In this document: piece by piece, positions 34,241-42,930 of the stretch | Layout: each line of letters begins with the position of its first letter | Position numbering within the stretch: position 1 is the first letter of the stretch | Source of the DNA: Phycisphaerales bacterium | GTDB lineage: Bacteria; Planctomycetota; Phycisphaerae; Phycisphaerales; SM1A02 | Reading direction: 5' to 3' | Assembly: GCA_029268515.1 (NCBI GenBank) | Contig: JAQWNP010000008.1 | Span: forward strand, 41,840 to 105,839 | Length of the DNA stretch: 64,000 nucleotides | Program-made: the position numbers and the translations under genes | The notes under the pieces: model-generated | What the model was told of the DNA's origin: nothing | Seen by the model: the letters and a program-made list of their open reading frames with translations, nothing else | The model's database searches: none

Positions 34241-35683
34241 TTAGCGTCGTCCACGGCGTAATTTTCCACCCATTCTTCGTTTCGGCAGAGAGGATGGAAC
34301 AATACCACCTGGGAACGCACTGACATCTTTTGCATCCTTGGAGGAAGGCAAAGCGGTTGACGCTCGATTGGACTGCTCCCGGGATTCCGCCCGCGCAGAA
34401 TCCTGTGCTTCCTTTGCTTGACGAATACGATCAGGAATTGGCCCGGGCTTAAAGCCATCACAGCTTAAGGCTGGAATTTCAAGGTTGATTAGTTTCTCAA
34501 TACTGGTCAGTAGATCACCTTGTTCTGGCGTAACAAAGGACCAGGCGCATCCCTCGCGGTCAATACGTGCTGTTCGACCAATTCGGTGTACATAAACCTC
34601 TGTATCTTCAGGCAGGTCGTAGTTGATGACATGGGTAATGCCTCCAACATCAAGCCCTCGAGCAGCAAGATCAGAAGCGATAAGCACTTTGAGCTCACCG
34701 GCACGTAACTTCGTCATGACCCGATTACGGTGCCCTTGATTGAGGTTCGCGTGGAGTGCATAAGACTCAATATTTTTTCGCTTGAGGTATTCCACTAAAG
34801 AATCGACTGTCTGTTTTGTACGACAGAAGACCAATGTCAGTGCAGGCTCTTCATGTCTCAGTAGGTAGAGAAGTAGTTGGTTTTTGTCCCATCGCTCAAC
34901 AGAAATATACCTTTGTTGGACTTGCGCTACTGTGAGACTCTTGGCTTCTGTTAAGGCAAGCCGTATTGGGTTTTTTAGGTATTGACGAGAGAGGCGTTCA
35001 ATTTCGTCAGAAATAGTGGCCGAGACGAGTATGGTCTGATGGCCTTGCCGCATGCCACCCAAGATGCGGCGAATATCTTCTCGAAAACCAATATCGAGCA
35101 TTCGATCCACCTCATCCAGGACCGCCATCTTGATCCCGTCATAGGGGAGCATGCCACGGCTATTGAGATCCATGACCCGACCAGGCGTGCCAACCACAAT
35201 CTGTGGCCCCTTACTCAGTTTCTCTTTTTGCACGTTGATTGGCTGGCCACCGTAGACCGCTATGACCTTGACATTTGTAAAACGCGAAAGTTCCTGGATT
35301 TCATGGGTGACTTGAATGGCCAGCTCACGGGTGGGAACCAATATGAGTCCAGAACAAGGGCCTTGATCCTGGAGCTGATGGATGGTCGGTAAACCAAAGG
35401 CGGCTGTCTTGCCAGTTCCAGTGCGTGATTGCCCCATGACATCCCGGCCACTGATTGCCGCTGGGACCAATTGTGATTGAATATGGGTTGGTTGTTCAAA
35501 ACCCTGTTTGGCAATTGCCTTGAGAATGCCATCGCAAAGCCCCAGATCCTGAAAAGATTGAGCAGTATCAAACAGCTCTTGTGGAACTGCTTTTTTAGAC
35601 TGTGTATCGGCTGGTTTGTTACTGGCTTCGATAGGGACTCTCCAGGGTTTGGTTGATGTGGTCATTTGGCTTACAGGCCTCAT
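34241..35683 (-). CDS. DEAD-box-family ATP-dependent RNA helicase with a DEVD motif II
   Basis: This 480-residue helicase has the Q motif (FEQPTHIQSQLVP), motif I SRTGTGKT, Ia PTRELA, Ib TPGRVMDL, motif II VLDEVDRMLDIGF, motif III SAT, and the second RecA domain with ASDLAARGLDV and HRIGRTAR. Motif II reads DEVD instead of DEAD. An N-terminal extension of about 40 residues and a basic C-terminal tail rich in Arg and Gly (about 425-480) flank the core. Two ATG starts (35683 and 35665) are possible. It probably remodels structured mRNA or rRNA. Confidence 0.9.
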   Translation of the reverse strand: MRPVSQMTTSTKPWRVPIEASNKPADTQSKKAVPQELFDTAQSFQDLGLCDGILKAIAKQGFEQPTHIQSQLVPAAISGRDVMGQSRTGTGKTAAFGLPTIHQLQDQGPCSGLILVPTRELAIQVTHEIQELSRFTNVKVIAVYGGQPINVQKEKLSKGPQIVVGTPGRVMDLNSRGMLPYDGIKMAVLDEVDRMLDIGFREDIRRILGGMRQGHQTILVSATISDEIERLSRQYLKNPIRLALTEAKSLTVAQVQQRYISVERWDKNQLLLYLLRHEEPALTLVFCRTKQTVDSLVEYLKRKNIESYALHANLNQGHRNRVMTKLRAGELKVLIASDLAARGLDVGGITHVINYDLPEDTEVYVHRIGRTARIDREGCAWSFVTPEQGDLLTSIEKLINLEIPALSCDGFKPGPIPDRIRQAKEAQDSARAESREQSNRASTALPSSKDAKDVSAFPGGIVPSSLPKRRMGGKLRRGRR

Positions 35684-35849
35684 AACCCAGGTGATCGGGT
35701 AGATCGGTTCGGAATCTTATTACAGCAGGGCTATGGGTGGGGCGGACTCGCCCCTATACTGGCCACAGGGCAGGGCCCCTCTGATAACCAGGAATCGTCC
35801 TGATGATCTGGTCATGGTAAGCAGGGATCGTTGACGATACAACATATGT

Positions 35850-35910
35850 GCCCGGCATGGTTGCCTGGCTTAATGCGGCTCATCGCCGCTCCCACCTGAC
35901 GATGGTCAGG
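35850..35910 (+). promoter_or_regulatory. Three consecutive hairpins in the alr leader
   Basis: Directly upstream of alr lie three adjoining inverted repeats. The first is 35850-35869 (GCC and GGC arms in two blocks around ATGGTT), the second 35875-35889 (GCGGC/GCCGC), and the third 35895-35910 (CCTGAC, GATG loop, GTCAGG). The last ends about 15 bases before the Shine-Dalgarno. They could form a structured 5' leader. No known riboswitch class was recognised. Confidence 0.4.
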
Positions 35911-35935
35911 ATTGACAGTAGTAGCTGAGGCATGG

Positions 35936-37222
35936 ATGCGCTCAACAAGTGTCATAGAGGTCAACGATACAGCTATTGAGCAGAACTTGGCCGTTGTACG
36001 TCAGCTTGTGGGGCCAGACTGCAGGCTCTGTCCAATCGTCAAGGCAGATGCCTATGGGCTTGGGGCGGTGCGGATTGCACGTCGCCTTGTTGCCCGGCAG
36101 GCGGATATATTTGCTGTTTATGCACCAGATGAAGCAGCTGAGCTGCTTCAGCATGGTATTGCTGCTGACATTCTGATTTTGATGCCAGTCACAGAAATTG
36201 GTCGCCGAGATGTTCTGTACCGAGGTTTGGTTTCCGGTCGTATACATCTCACAGTGCACGATGACATGCACCTCGGATTGTTAGCAGATATTGCAGATCG
36301 AAATGGATTGGATCTTTCACTCCATGTCAAGGTTGATTCTGGAATGCGCCGAGGTGGTGCGACGCCAGAAATGGCGGCTGAAATGATTCGACAAATTGAT
36401 GCCAGTCGTCGCTTGCGGTTGGCTGGTGTCATGACACATTTTGCTGATCCAAGTGGCTGCACGACGAAGACAGACGCTCAGCTTGCGGTACTTGATGAGC
36501 TTATTGATCAAACCGCAGATGTTGGAAGTTCAACTTGTCTCGTACATGCAGCAAATTCTTTTGCCACATTTTCGAGTGCTCGCTATCACAAGACAATGGT
36601 CCGCATTGGTCTGGCATGGGCGGGCTATGTTGGCGCACGCGATCGCCCTGATCAGCAGCACCCTTTGGCGGCGAATCTAACACCAGCTGTTACTTGGACA
36701 AGTAAGATTGTCCAGATCAAGCGCCTTAGCAAAGGTGACATGGTTGGATACGGAGGCACGTGGACAGCGAAGCAAGATGGTTGGATGGGCGTCGTTCCAG
36801 TCGGCTACGCTGATGGTTATCCGCCATCGCTTAGTCATCGCGACGATAACTTTGGAGACGGAAGTTCTTACGGCGAAGTCGGTATTCTTAATCCGGATAG
36901 AGGCTCTTCACGTCGTCGGTTTGCGCCAGTGATTGGAGCCGTAAGTATGGATCAAATGTGTATCGATTTGACCCACCTTTTTCAGGGGCAGCGTCCGCAA
37001 GGACGAGGCTACGAGGCGTTACGCAGTGCTGCTGTTGAACTCATTTCTCCTGATGCGAAACAACCAAATCACGTTCCAACAATCGCATCGCGAGCTGGCA
37101 TCACGCCTCACGAACTTCTGAGTCGACTTCATCAACGTATTCCTCGCGTTCACTTTTCGGCGGCGGCAAAGTTGCAGACTGAAAAAGAAGTTTGCTCGAT
37201 GAAACAAGCCGTCGCAGGTTAA
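35936..37222 (+). CDS. alr: Alanine racemase
   Basis: This 428-residue fold-type III PLP enzyme supplies D-alanine for peptidoglycan. The PLP Lys is in PIVKADAYGLGAVRIA near residue 36. HVKVDSGMRRGG and GVMTHFADPS follow, with VRIGLAWAGYVGA and the C-terminal Tyr-loop region GAVSMDQMCIDLTHL. The late catalytic Tyr is likely in VGYGGTWTA. ATG 35936 is chosen because GAGG lies six bases upstream; the TTG at 35912 is weaker. The length is larger than the usual 360-380 residues because of loop insertions and a C-terminal tail. Confidence 0.9.
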   Translation: MRSTSVIEVNDTAIEQNLAVVRQLVGPDCRLCPIVKADAYGLGAVRIARRLVARQADIFAVYAPDEAAELLQHGIAADILILMPVTEIGRRDVLYRGLVSGRIHLTVHDDMHLGLLADIADRNGLDLSLHVKVDSGMRRGGATPEMAAEMIRQIDASRRLRLAGVMTHFADPSGCTTKTDAQLAVLDELIDQTADVGSSTCLVHAANSFATFSSARYHKTMVRIGLAWAGYVGARDRPDQQHPLAANLTPAVTWTSKIVQIKRLSKGDMVGYGGTWTAKQDGWMGVVPVGYADGYPPSLSHRDDNFGDGSSYGEVGILNPDRGSSRRRFAPVIGAVSMDQMCIDLTHLFQGQRPQGRGYEALRSAAVELISPDAKQPNHVPTIASRAGITPHELLSRLHQRIPRVHFSAAAKLQTEKEVCSMKQAVAG

Positions 37223-37535
37223 GAAACGACCTAAAAACCACAATAATGAGAGCTTGCGGCCGTCTTTCGGTTGAGCTGCCTTTTTTTCAATACTTTTTTT
37301 GAATCACTTATTTCGCTCATGTTGCCATTGCGCTATCCCGATACTTTCAGGAGCAGCAGCGATGCCTTTGGTTCGGGAAGCGCTGTAAATCACGAGGGAC
37401 CGCCCACGGGCCGACCCACTTGGCAGTATTGCTTCTCGAACCAAGGGCATCCAATGGCCCATGTACCAATCACGATGAGGTAACACCTCCTTAACAGTGG
37501 CATGCGCACAAGGCTGCGCATAGTATGGGTTGATT
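37223..37535 (+). other. Gap between alr and mqnA with possible terminator and a hairpin at the mqnA start
   Basis: No gene is supported here. An imperfect inverted repeat at about 37249-37277 followed by TTTTTTT could be a weak terminator for alr. At 37502-37521 a perfect seven-pair hairpin (ATGCGCA, CAAGGC loop, TGCGCAT) ends about 14 bases before the mqnA ATG, close enough to affect ribosome loading. Confidence 0.35.
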
Positions 37536-38390
37536 ATGTCGCCCAATCTAAAAAATAAGCAATGTGGGGTTGACCCAATTCGTATCGGTGTTGTCGAGTT
37601 TCTTAACGCGGCACCACTCATCGATGGTCTTTGTAATCTTGAGTCGTTTCAGATTGTATCTGCGGTGCCCAGTTCATTGATCGATCTCTTAGAGACTCAT
37701 GAAGTGGAGATTGCGATGTGTTCTTCGATCGACTATCAGCGATCGGGTAAAGATTTGGTGATGTTGCCCTGCGGTATTGTTGGTAGTACTGGCCGTACGA
37801 TGACCGTGCGACTTTTTTCGGCCTGTGATATTAATCAGATTCAAACAGTGGCTTGTGATACACACAGCCATACCTCTGTCGTACTCATGCAGATTCTCAT
37901 GAAGCGATTGCATGGGATTGATGTGCAGGTTAAGCCGCTGGATGTAAAAAGTGTTGATGGGCAATGGTGGTCAGATTCTGCAGCTCAGTGTGATGCGATC
38001 ATGCTCATTGGTGATAAAGTTGTTCAGGATGCGCCGCCAAGTGAAAAATTTCCCTTTGAGTTAGACCTTGGACATGCATGGCATGAATTGACTGGGGTGC
38101 CGTTTTGTTTCGCTATTTGGTTAGCACATGCTGATATAGAGGTATCGCGACTACGACTTGCAGCAGCAGTTCTGGATCGCCAGCGAAGACGCAACTTTCA
38201 CCATCTTGAGCAGGTGCTCGTGCCGAGATGTCAAGAAAAACACTGGTCGGTGGAATCGGCTCTTGAATATACGACCGAGATGTTGGATTACACATTTACA
38301 GATGAACATAGAAAAGGTTTGAATCTGTTTTATGATGAGGCGTATTCTTTGGGTTTGATTAATCATCGCCGACCACTTATTGAGCTATAA
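37536..38390 (+). CDS. mqnA: Chorismate dehydratase MqnA (futalosine menaquinone pathway)
   Basis: This 284-residue periplasmic-binding-protein-like enzyme dehydrates chorismate at the first step of the futalosine route. Markers are IRIGVVEFLNAAPLIDGL at the start, VEIAMCSSIDYQRSG, STGRTMTVRLFS, DTHSHTSVVL, MLIGDKVV and DLGHAWHELTGVPFCFAIW. ATG 37536 is used; an in-frame TTG lies two codons earlier, and no strong Shine-Dalgarno is seen for either. No other mqn gene is in the window. The organism probably makes menaquinone via futalosine. Confidence 0.9.
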   Translation: MSPNLKNKQCGVDPIRIGVVEFLNAAPLIDGLCNLESFQIVSAVPSSLIDLLETHEVEIAMCSSIDYQRSGKDLVMLPCGIVGSTGRTMTVRLFSACDINQIQTVACDTHSHTSVVLMQILMKRLHGIDVQVKPLDVKSVDGQWWSDSAAQCDAIMLIGDKVVQDAPPSEKFPFELDLGHAWHELTGVPFCFAIWLAHADIEVSRLRLAAAVLDRQRRRNFHHLEQVLVPRCQEKHWSVESALEYTTEMLDYTFTDEHRKGLNLFYDEAYSLGLINHRRPLIEL

Positions 38391-38420
38391 AAGGCATTCA
38401 GTCGCCGGCGGGGAGTTGAC

Positions 38421-40067
38421 ATGCCGCGCATTGCCCGGTTCACAATTAGTGCTATTGATGCTTTGGTCCGTGACCTCGCCTATACACCAGCATCCCGGCG
38501 CCTTGCGCAGATAGAGGCTGCTGAAGCGTTTGTTAGAGAAGTTGATGTCAACCAGATTTACCCCCACGATTTCGTGGTTTGGCGGCTTACGGGGTACCGT
38601 CCTGATAGTGATACGGCGCCTGCAATGCACTTGGGCGCAGCGCTTATTACTGATCTGGTCAATTTTATACAAGCAGTCAGTTTCGACATCGACATCGCTC
38701 TTGATCATGCAAGCCGTCATGCGCTTACGATCGATCAAGCTGCAGCCAGGATGGGTGTGACTGATCGTACGCTTCGTCGCTATCGAAAGTACGGATTGGT
38801 TTGTCACTATATCTGCTTTGAGCATGGTAAAAGACTGGGCATTTTCGAAGATGCGCTTGTTGATTTTTGTGCAGATCGCGAGGAAGGGACGAGGCTCTCG
38901 CTGGCGTCTTCTTTTAGTCGCGTGTCAGTTGAAGAAATGCAGGCAATCATCGCGCATGCTCGCACGCTGCTTGGGAGCGAAGGGCTTGTGGTGAGTGAAG
39001 TGGTTGCATCGTTGGCTCAAAAATATAATCGTTCCCGTGAGACGATTCGTGCAATGCTACAAAAAACCATCACTGAAAGTGGCCAGCCACTGTTAGAGCA
39101 ACGCAATCGTTTGAGTGAAAAAATACGCCGACATATCTATCAGTCTTGGTTGCGTGGTACCAGAATTACAGATATTGCGGTGCGTTACCGTCGAAGCGCT
39201 CCAGCAATCCATCGCCTCATCAATAGTATGAGAAGAACGGCGTTGGTTCGTTTAGATCTCCAATGGGTCGAGCTGCCTACATTTGACCGTGATGATGCAG
39301 AGCAGACCATTCTTCAGGCTCATTTGGTGCGTTGTGATCTTGACGATGTGTTTCACAGTGAAGATGCGTTAGAAATTTTAGATCAAGCTCGTTCTGGGGA
39401 AGATCCTACCGATGATCAGGCAATGGCAATGATTGCAGCAATCAACTGGATTAAGAAAAGTGTGTGTGAGGCACTTGATCTTCTGCCTGCCGCAGCTTCC
39501 TCGGAGGTACTTGATGAGTTGGAGACAATGTTACTTTGGGTTTCGCTATTGGAACGTCGGTTGACCTGTCTCGCTTTACCCACAGCAATTCGTGGTATTG
39601 AGCAGTTTTTAGGTCAGCCAGTTGTTGCTCAATCTGGATCCAGGCTTATCGCATCAATTGAGTTGGCGACACAAGTGATTGTGAATCTCATACATACGAT
39701 TGACCCGAGTCGTGACCAACGCCTTCACAGAATCGTTGCTCAAGATATTGATCGAAGTCTTGCGCGTGGTGAGCTTAAGGCAGTCTCAGGACGAGCTGCA
39801 GTTCGTCACAAACCAGGCACATTGATTATCCCGGGTCTCTTAAGAGGCCTGACACCAGCAAGCCGTTTAGTAGAACCCGATCAGTTCATTCTTAATCAAT
39901 TAGACATACTGGAACCAAATGACTTTGATCTCATTCAAAGTCGGTGGGGGCTTGGTGGTTTGCCCCCTCAAACCATCGTGATGCTGGCTCGCAGTCGAGG
40001 GCTACCATCGCAGCACTTAACCAGACATCTCCAGTCTCTAATCCAAAGATTGTGGGCGCAGGCATAG
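38421..40067 (+). CDS. Large multi-HTH protein with a sigma-70 region-4-like C terminus
   Basis: This 548-residue protein has several helix-turn-helix-like stretches. A MerR/excisionase-like one lies at about 102-126 (LTIDQAAARMGVTDRTLRRY), a second at about 191-214 (VSEVVASLAQKYNRSRETIR) and a third at about 249-271 (ITDIAVRYRRSAPAIHRLIN). The last 50 residues (ILEPNDFDLIQSRWGLGG, then PQTIVMLARSRGLPSQHLTR) follow the sigma-70 region 4 pattern. No clear region 2, which binds the -10 element, is seen. GGGGAG lies before the ATG. It may be a sigma-like transcription regulator. It follows mqnA by 30 bases. Confidence 0.6.
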   Translation: MPRIARFTISAIDALVRDLAYTPASRRLAQIEAAEAFVREVDVNQIYPHDFVVWRLTGYRPDSDTAPAMHLGAALITDLVNFIQAVSFDIDIALDHASRHALTIDQAAARMGVTDRTLRRYRKYGLVCHYICFEHGKRLGIFEDALVDFCADREEGTRLSLASSFSRVSVEEMQAIIAHARTLLGSEGLVVSEVVASLAQKYNRSRETIRAMLQKTITESGQPLLEQRNRLSEKIRRHIYQSWLRGTRITDIAVRYRRSAPAIHRLINSMRRTALVRLDLQWVELPTFDRDDAEQTILQAHLVRCDLDDVFHSEDALEILDQARSGEDPTDDQAMAMIAAINWIKKSVCEALDLLPAAASSEVLDELETMLLWVSLLERRLTCLALPTAIRGIEQFLGQPVVAQSGSRLIASIELATQVIVNLIHTIDPSRDQRLHRIVAQDIDRSLARGELKAVSGRAAVRHKPGTLIIPGLLRGLTPASRLVEPDQFILNQLDILEPNDFDLIQSRWGLGGLPPQTIVMLARSRGLPSQHLTRHLQSLIQRLWAQA

Positions 40068-40112
40068 TTGGCTCTGTTTGAGCTGCTCCTAAAATCTTGT
40101 GAAACAGATCGC

Positions 40113-40649
40113 TTAACGCTTTGAGAACTGGAATCGACGACGAGCACCAGGTTGACCAGGCTTTTTACGTTCCACACGACGTGGGTCACGCGTCAGGAAG
40201 CCATTGTCACGGAGGATTGGCTCTAAACGTTCGTCATATCGACGTAGTGCACGGCCAAGACCTAGAACGATCGCACCTGCTTGTCCGGTACAGCCGCCAC
40301 CAAAGACGTTGACGTGGATATCGACAGAGCCTTTTGTTCCGGTTTTCACCAGTGGATTCAGAAGATCGTTCTGATCACGTTCGCCGTTGAAGTAAGCGTC
40401 GTACTTCCGATTGTTAATGATGAATTCACCCTTGCCAGGGCGTAGTCGCACACGTGCTACCGCAGCTTTACGACGACCAGTACCCCACCACCAGTGTTGC
40501 CCGGTAGGGAGGGTGTTTGCTGATGTCTTCACAGCAGGCTTTGTTTTTTCAGGTGCAGCGCTAGAAGGCTCTTCAGCTGCTGGTGCGGAGGTCGCCTCTA
40601 CTGGGGCGTCACTCGGAGTTGATTCAATGTTTTCGTTGGTTTCTGTCAT
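40113..40649 (-). CDS. rpsI: 30S ribosomal protein S9 with acidic N-terminal extension
   Basis: This 178-residue protein has the S9 core from about residue 50: WGTGRRKAAVARVRLRPGKG, GERDQNDLLNPL, GGGCTGQAGAIVLGLGRAL and the ending PGQPGARRRFQFSKR, which reaches the P-site tRNA. The first 45 residues are a Thr/Glu/Ala/Pro-rich low-complexity extension that standard S9 (about 130 residues) lacks. The start ATG 40649 was chosen because sequence upstream is not protein-like. It follows rplM by 82 bases, the usual order. Confidence 0.93.
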   Translation of the reverse strand: MTETNENIESTPSDAPVEATSAPAAEEPSSAAPEKTKPAVKTSANTLPTGQHWWWGTGRRKAAVARVRLRPGKGEFIINNRKYDAYFNGERDQNDLLNPLVKTGTKGSVDIHVNVFGGGCTGQAGAIVLGLGRALRRYDERLEPILRDNGFLTRDPRRVERKKPGQPGARRRFQFSKR

Positions 40650-40731
40650 GTCGTTCGTAGACTCGGAAGGAGTCCCTTTCTGGAACGTATGGGATAAAAA
40701 ACAGAGGCACCCGGACAGTCCGGGAAATGAG

Positions 40732-41172
40732 TTACTTAGAAGATGCCGTTTCCAGTGCAGAGATGTTTCCATGCGGATGCTCAGTACCTGCATAGACTTT
40801 CATCTTTTTATACATCTGACGTCCCAGGCGAGTCTTTGGCAACATGCGTTTAACCGCCTGCTCAATAACACGCTCAGGGTGTTTTTCTAAAACACGGCTG
40901 ATCGGTATGACCTTAAGTCCGCCGGGATAACCGCTATAGCGCGTGTATGTCTTTTGTGTTCGTTTTCGGCCTGTCAGCGCCACCTTCTCTGCATTGATCA
41001 CGACGACGAAATCACCGCAGTCCACATGAGGTGTCCATTCTGGGCGATGTTTCCCCATCAGAACAGTAGCGATTCGTGTTGCGAGCCGACCCAGCACCTG
41101 ATCGTCGGCATCAACAAGATGCCACTGACGGTCGATGTCTCCGGGCTTAGCAAAAGTAGTTTGACGAGGCAT
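40732..41172 (-). CDS. rplM: 50S ribosomal protein L13
   Basis: This 146-residue protein has [60 protein letters not shown] and [20 protein letters not shown], all L13 landmarks. ATG 41172 has AGGAGC about 8 bases upstream and replaces a longer frame that has no ribosomal similarity. It is the first gene of the rplM-rpsI operon, and its promoter must lie in the 187-base gap shared with the divergent CPBP protease gene. Confidence 0.95.
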   Translation of the reverse strand: MPRQTTFAKPGDIDRQWHLVDADDQVLGRLATRIATVLMGKHRPEWTPHVDCGDFVVVINAEKVALTGRKRTQKTYTRYSGYPGGLKVIPISRVLEKHPERVIEQAVKRMLPKTRLGRQMYKKMKVYAGTEHPHGNISALETASSK

Positions 41173-41359
41173 GTCATAAGCTCCTGGGGGCAGGCCCGCT
41201 CCCGAGGCAAGAAAGCAGAAATCACAACGAATCGAGAGGCCCAACACCCCTTCAATTCACTATGGGTAGCACTGGAGAATAGCGGGGGCAAGATGCGTGT
41301 CAAGGCTGCCTTGGGCAGGATATTGGTGCAAATAGGCTGGGCCCGTCTATGATCCTTAC

Positions 41360-42928
41360 ATGGAAGACCGGCAGAAGCGTGTAGATTGGCACCAGCAGGA
41401 CCCCAACAGCCCCCCATGGAAGCCCCTGGGGCCGGATAAGGGGGGCTCACGGCCGCTCCTGGCCTGGCTAGGCGTGCTGATCGCATGGATCATTATTGTA
41501 GGGGTGCTGGTACTTAAGGGCAGTTCAGAGTTTTCGCCTGAGCAGGCGACTGCCCAAGAGGCAGAGGCCGTCGAGTCGGCACCGGTTTCTCCCGATCTGG
41601 TACTGGATATCAGGAGCCGGGTGGTTACAGAATTGCAGGGGCGCTACTTAGTTGGTGCTGCTGATCTGGTTCCCGGTTTTAAGCCACAGGCACTTGAACA
41701 AGCATCTATTGGTCTTAGGCGAGGTTCACTTGGTGAGCGACTTGGCTATGTGACTGTGATAGGAGCGGTCGCCTCAGCCAAAGAGGCAGAGGATGCACTG
41801 TCGGCTCTCAAAGAAGAAATGCATAGAGATGGCTATGTACCAACGCCGGAAGAAGCAGATGTCATCAAGATACTCAACCAGGTGTATGGTTCAACAGCTA
41901 CAGCAATAACACAACAGCAACAGGAAGTGCTTGTCGAACAAATTGGTTGGTTTGGTTCGTTGGCATTAGCAACAGCACCGACGGCTTTGGTTTCAGCTGA
42001 ACAGCGTGACAAAACGTTTAATAGAGCGAATCGCACAATCTACATTGCTACCGGTGCGGGGATGCTAGCGATGGGCGGTGGAGTATTAGGTGTCATTGGT
42101 CTTGTGCTAATCATCATTTTTCTTTGTAAGGGCCAAATACGAACGGGGATGTCGATTGAGGTTCGTCGCACTGCTATTGAAGGAATCTCAGTCGAGACAT
42201 TTTCTCTGTGGCTGGTTTTCTTCTTTTTTCTTCAGTGGATTGCAGGTGAGATTGGTAAGGCTGTAGAGGCATCAGTCGTGGGCGCACTCTTGCTGGCCGC
42301 CGCTGCATTTGCCGTAAGTCTCATTGTGTTGATTGGTTGGCCGCTCTTGCGAGGCATCGGTTGGTCAACAATGTGTCACCAAAGTGGATTCAGAGTGGGG
42401 CGTTCATTTTGGACCGAGGTCATGTGGGGCATTGCTGGGTACGTGATGGCATTACCATTGTTGGTTGTTGGTCTGGTACTCACCATTATCCTGATGTCCC
42501 TGTCACAGTTGAGTTCGATGGGTACGAGTGATGGCAGTTCGTTTCAGACTGTTGAAGAGCCACTACATCCCATTAACCTGCTCATGATTGGTGCTGATGT
42601 ATGGACGTATCTCAGTATTCTTCTGGTGGGTTCAGTTTGTGCACCAATTGTCGAAGAGTTCGCTTTTCGCGGCATGTTCTATCGCCATCTTCGAGGTAGT
42701 ACGAGGCGATGGAACATCTTGCTGAGCATTGCGGTGAGTGCATTGGTAAGTGCTTTTGTCTTCGCAGCCATTCATCCACAGGGATGGGTCACGATTCCGC
42801 TACTCATGGCATTGGCTGTGGCATTCGCACTGTTGCGAGAGTGGCGAGGCTCCCTGATAGCGCCGATTATTGCCCATGGACTCAGCAACTTTATCGTCAT
42901 TACCTTCGGAATCTTGCTGCTGAATTGA
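41360..42928 (+). CDS. CPBP-family intramembrane metalloprotease-like protein
   Basis: This 522-residue membrane protein has a first helix at about 34-53 and a soluble region of about 150 residues. At least seven further helices follow from about residue 225. The C-terminal CPBP (Abi) domain carries the EExxxR motif in PIVEEFAFRGMFYRHLRG near 432. The two later His motifs are in FAAIHPQGW and PIIAHGLSNF. Such proteins process prenylated or other membrane substrates, but the target is unknown. The long extracytoplasmic or cytoplasmic insertion between helices 1 and 2 is unusual. It ends 2 bases before a convergent gene. Confidence 0.82.
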   Translation: MEDRQKRVDWHQQDPNSPPWKPLGPDKGGSRPLLAWLGVLIAWIIIVGVLVLKGSSEFSPEQATAQEAEAVESAPVSPDLVLDIRSRVVTELQGRYLVGAADLVPGFKPQALEQASIGLRRGSLGERLGYVTVIGAVASAKEAEDALSALKEEMHRDGYVPTPEEADVIKILNQVYGSTATAITQQQQEVLVEQIGWFGSLALATAPTALVSAEQRDKTFNRANRTIYIATGAGMLAMGGGVLGVIGLVLIIIFLCKGQIRTGMSIEVRRTAIEGISVETFSLWLVFFFFLQWIAGEIGKAVEASVVGALLLAAAAFAVSLIVLIGWPLLRGIGWSTMCHQSGFRVGRSFWTEVMWGIAGYVMALPLLVVGLVLTIILMSLSQLSSMGTSDGSSFQTVEEPLHPINLLMIGADVWTYLSILLVGSVCAPIVEEFAFRGMFYRHLRGSTRRWNILLSIAVSALVSAFVFAAIHPQGWVTIPLLMALAVAFALLREWRGSLIAPIIAHGLSNFIVITFGILLLN

Positions 42929-42930
42929 TG

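Noticed and set aside
37271..37483. A 70-residue open frame between alr and mqnA
   Set aside because: It begins at a probable terminator and shows no protein-like composition.
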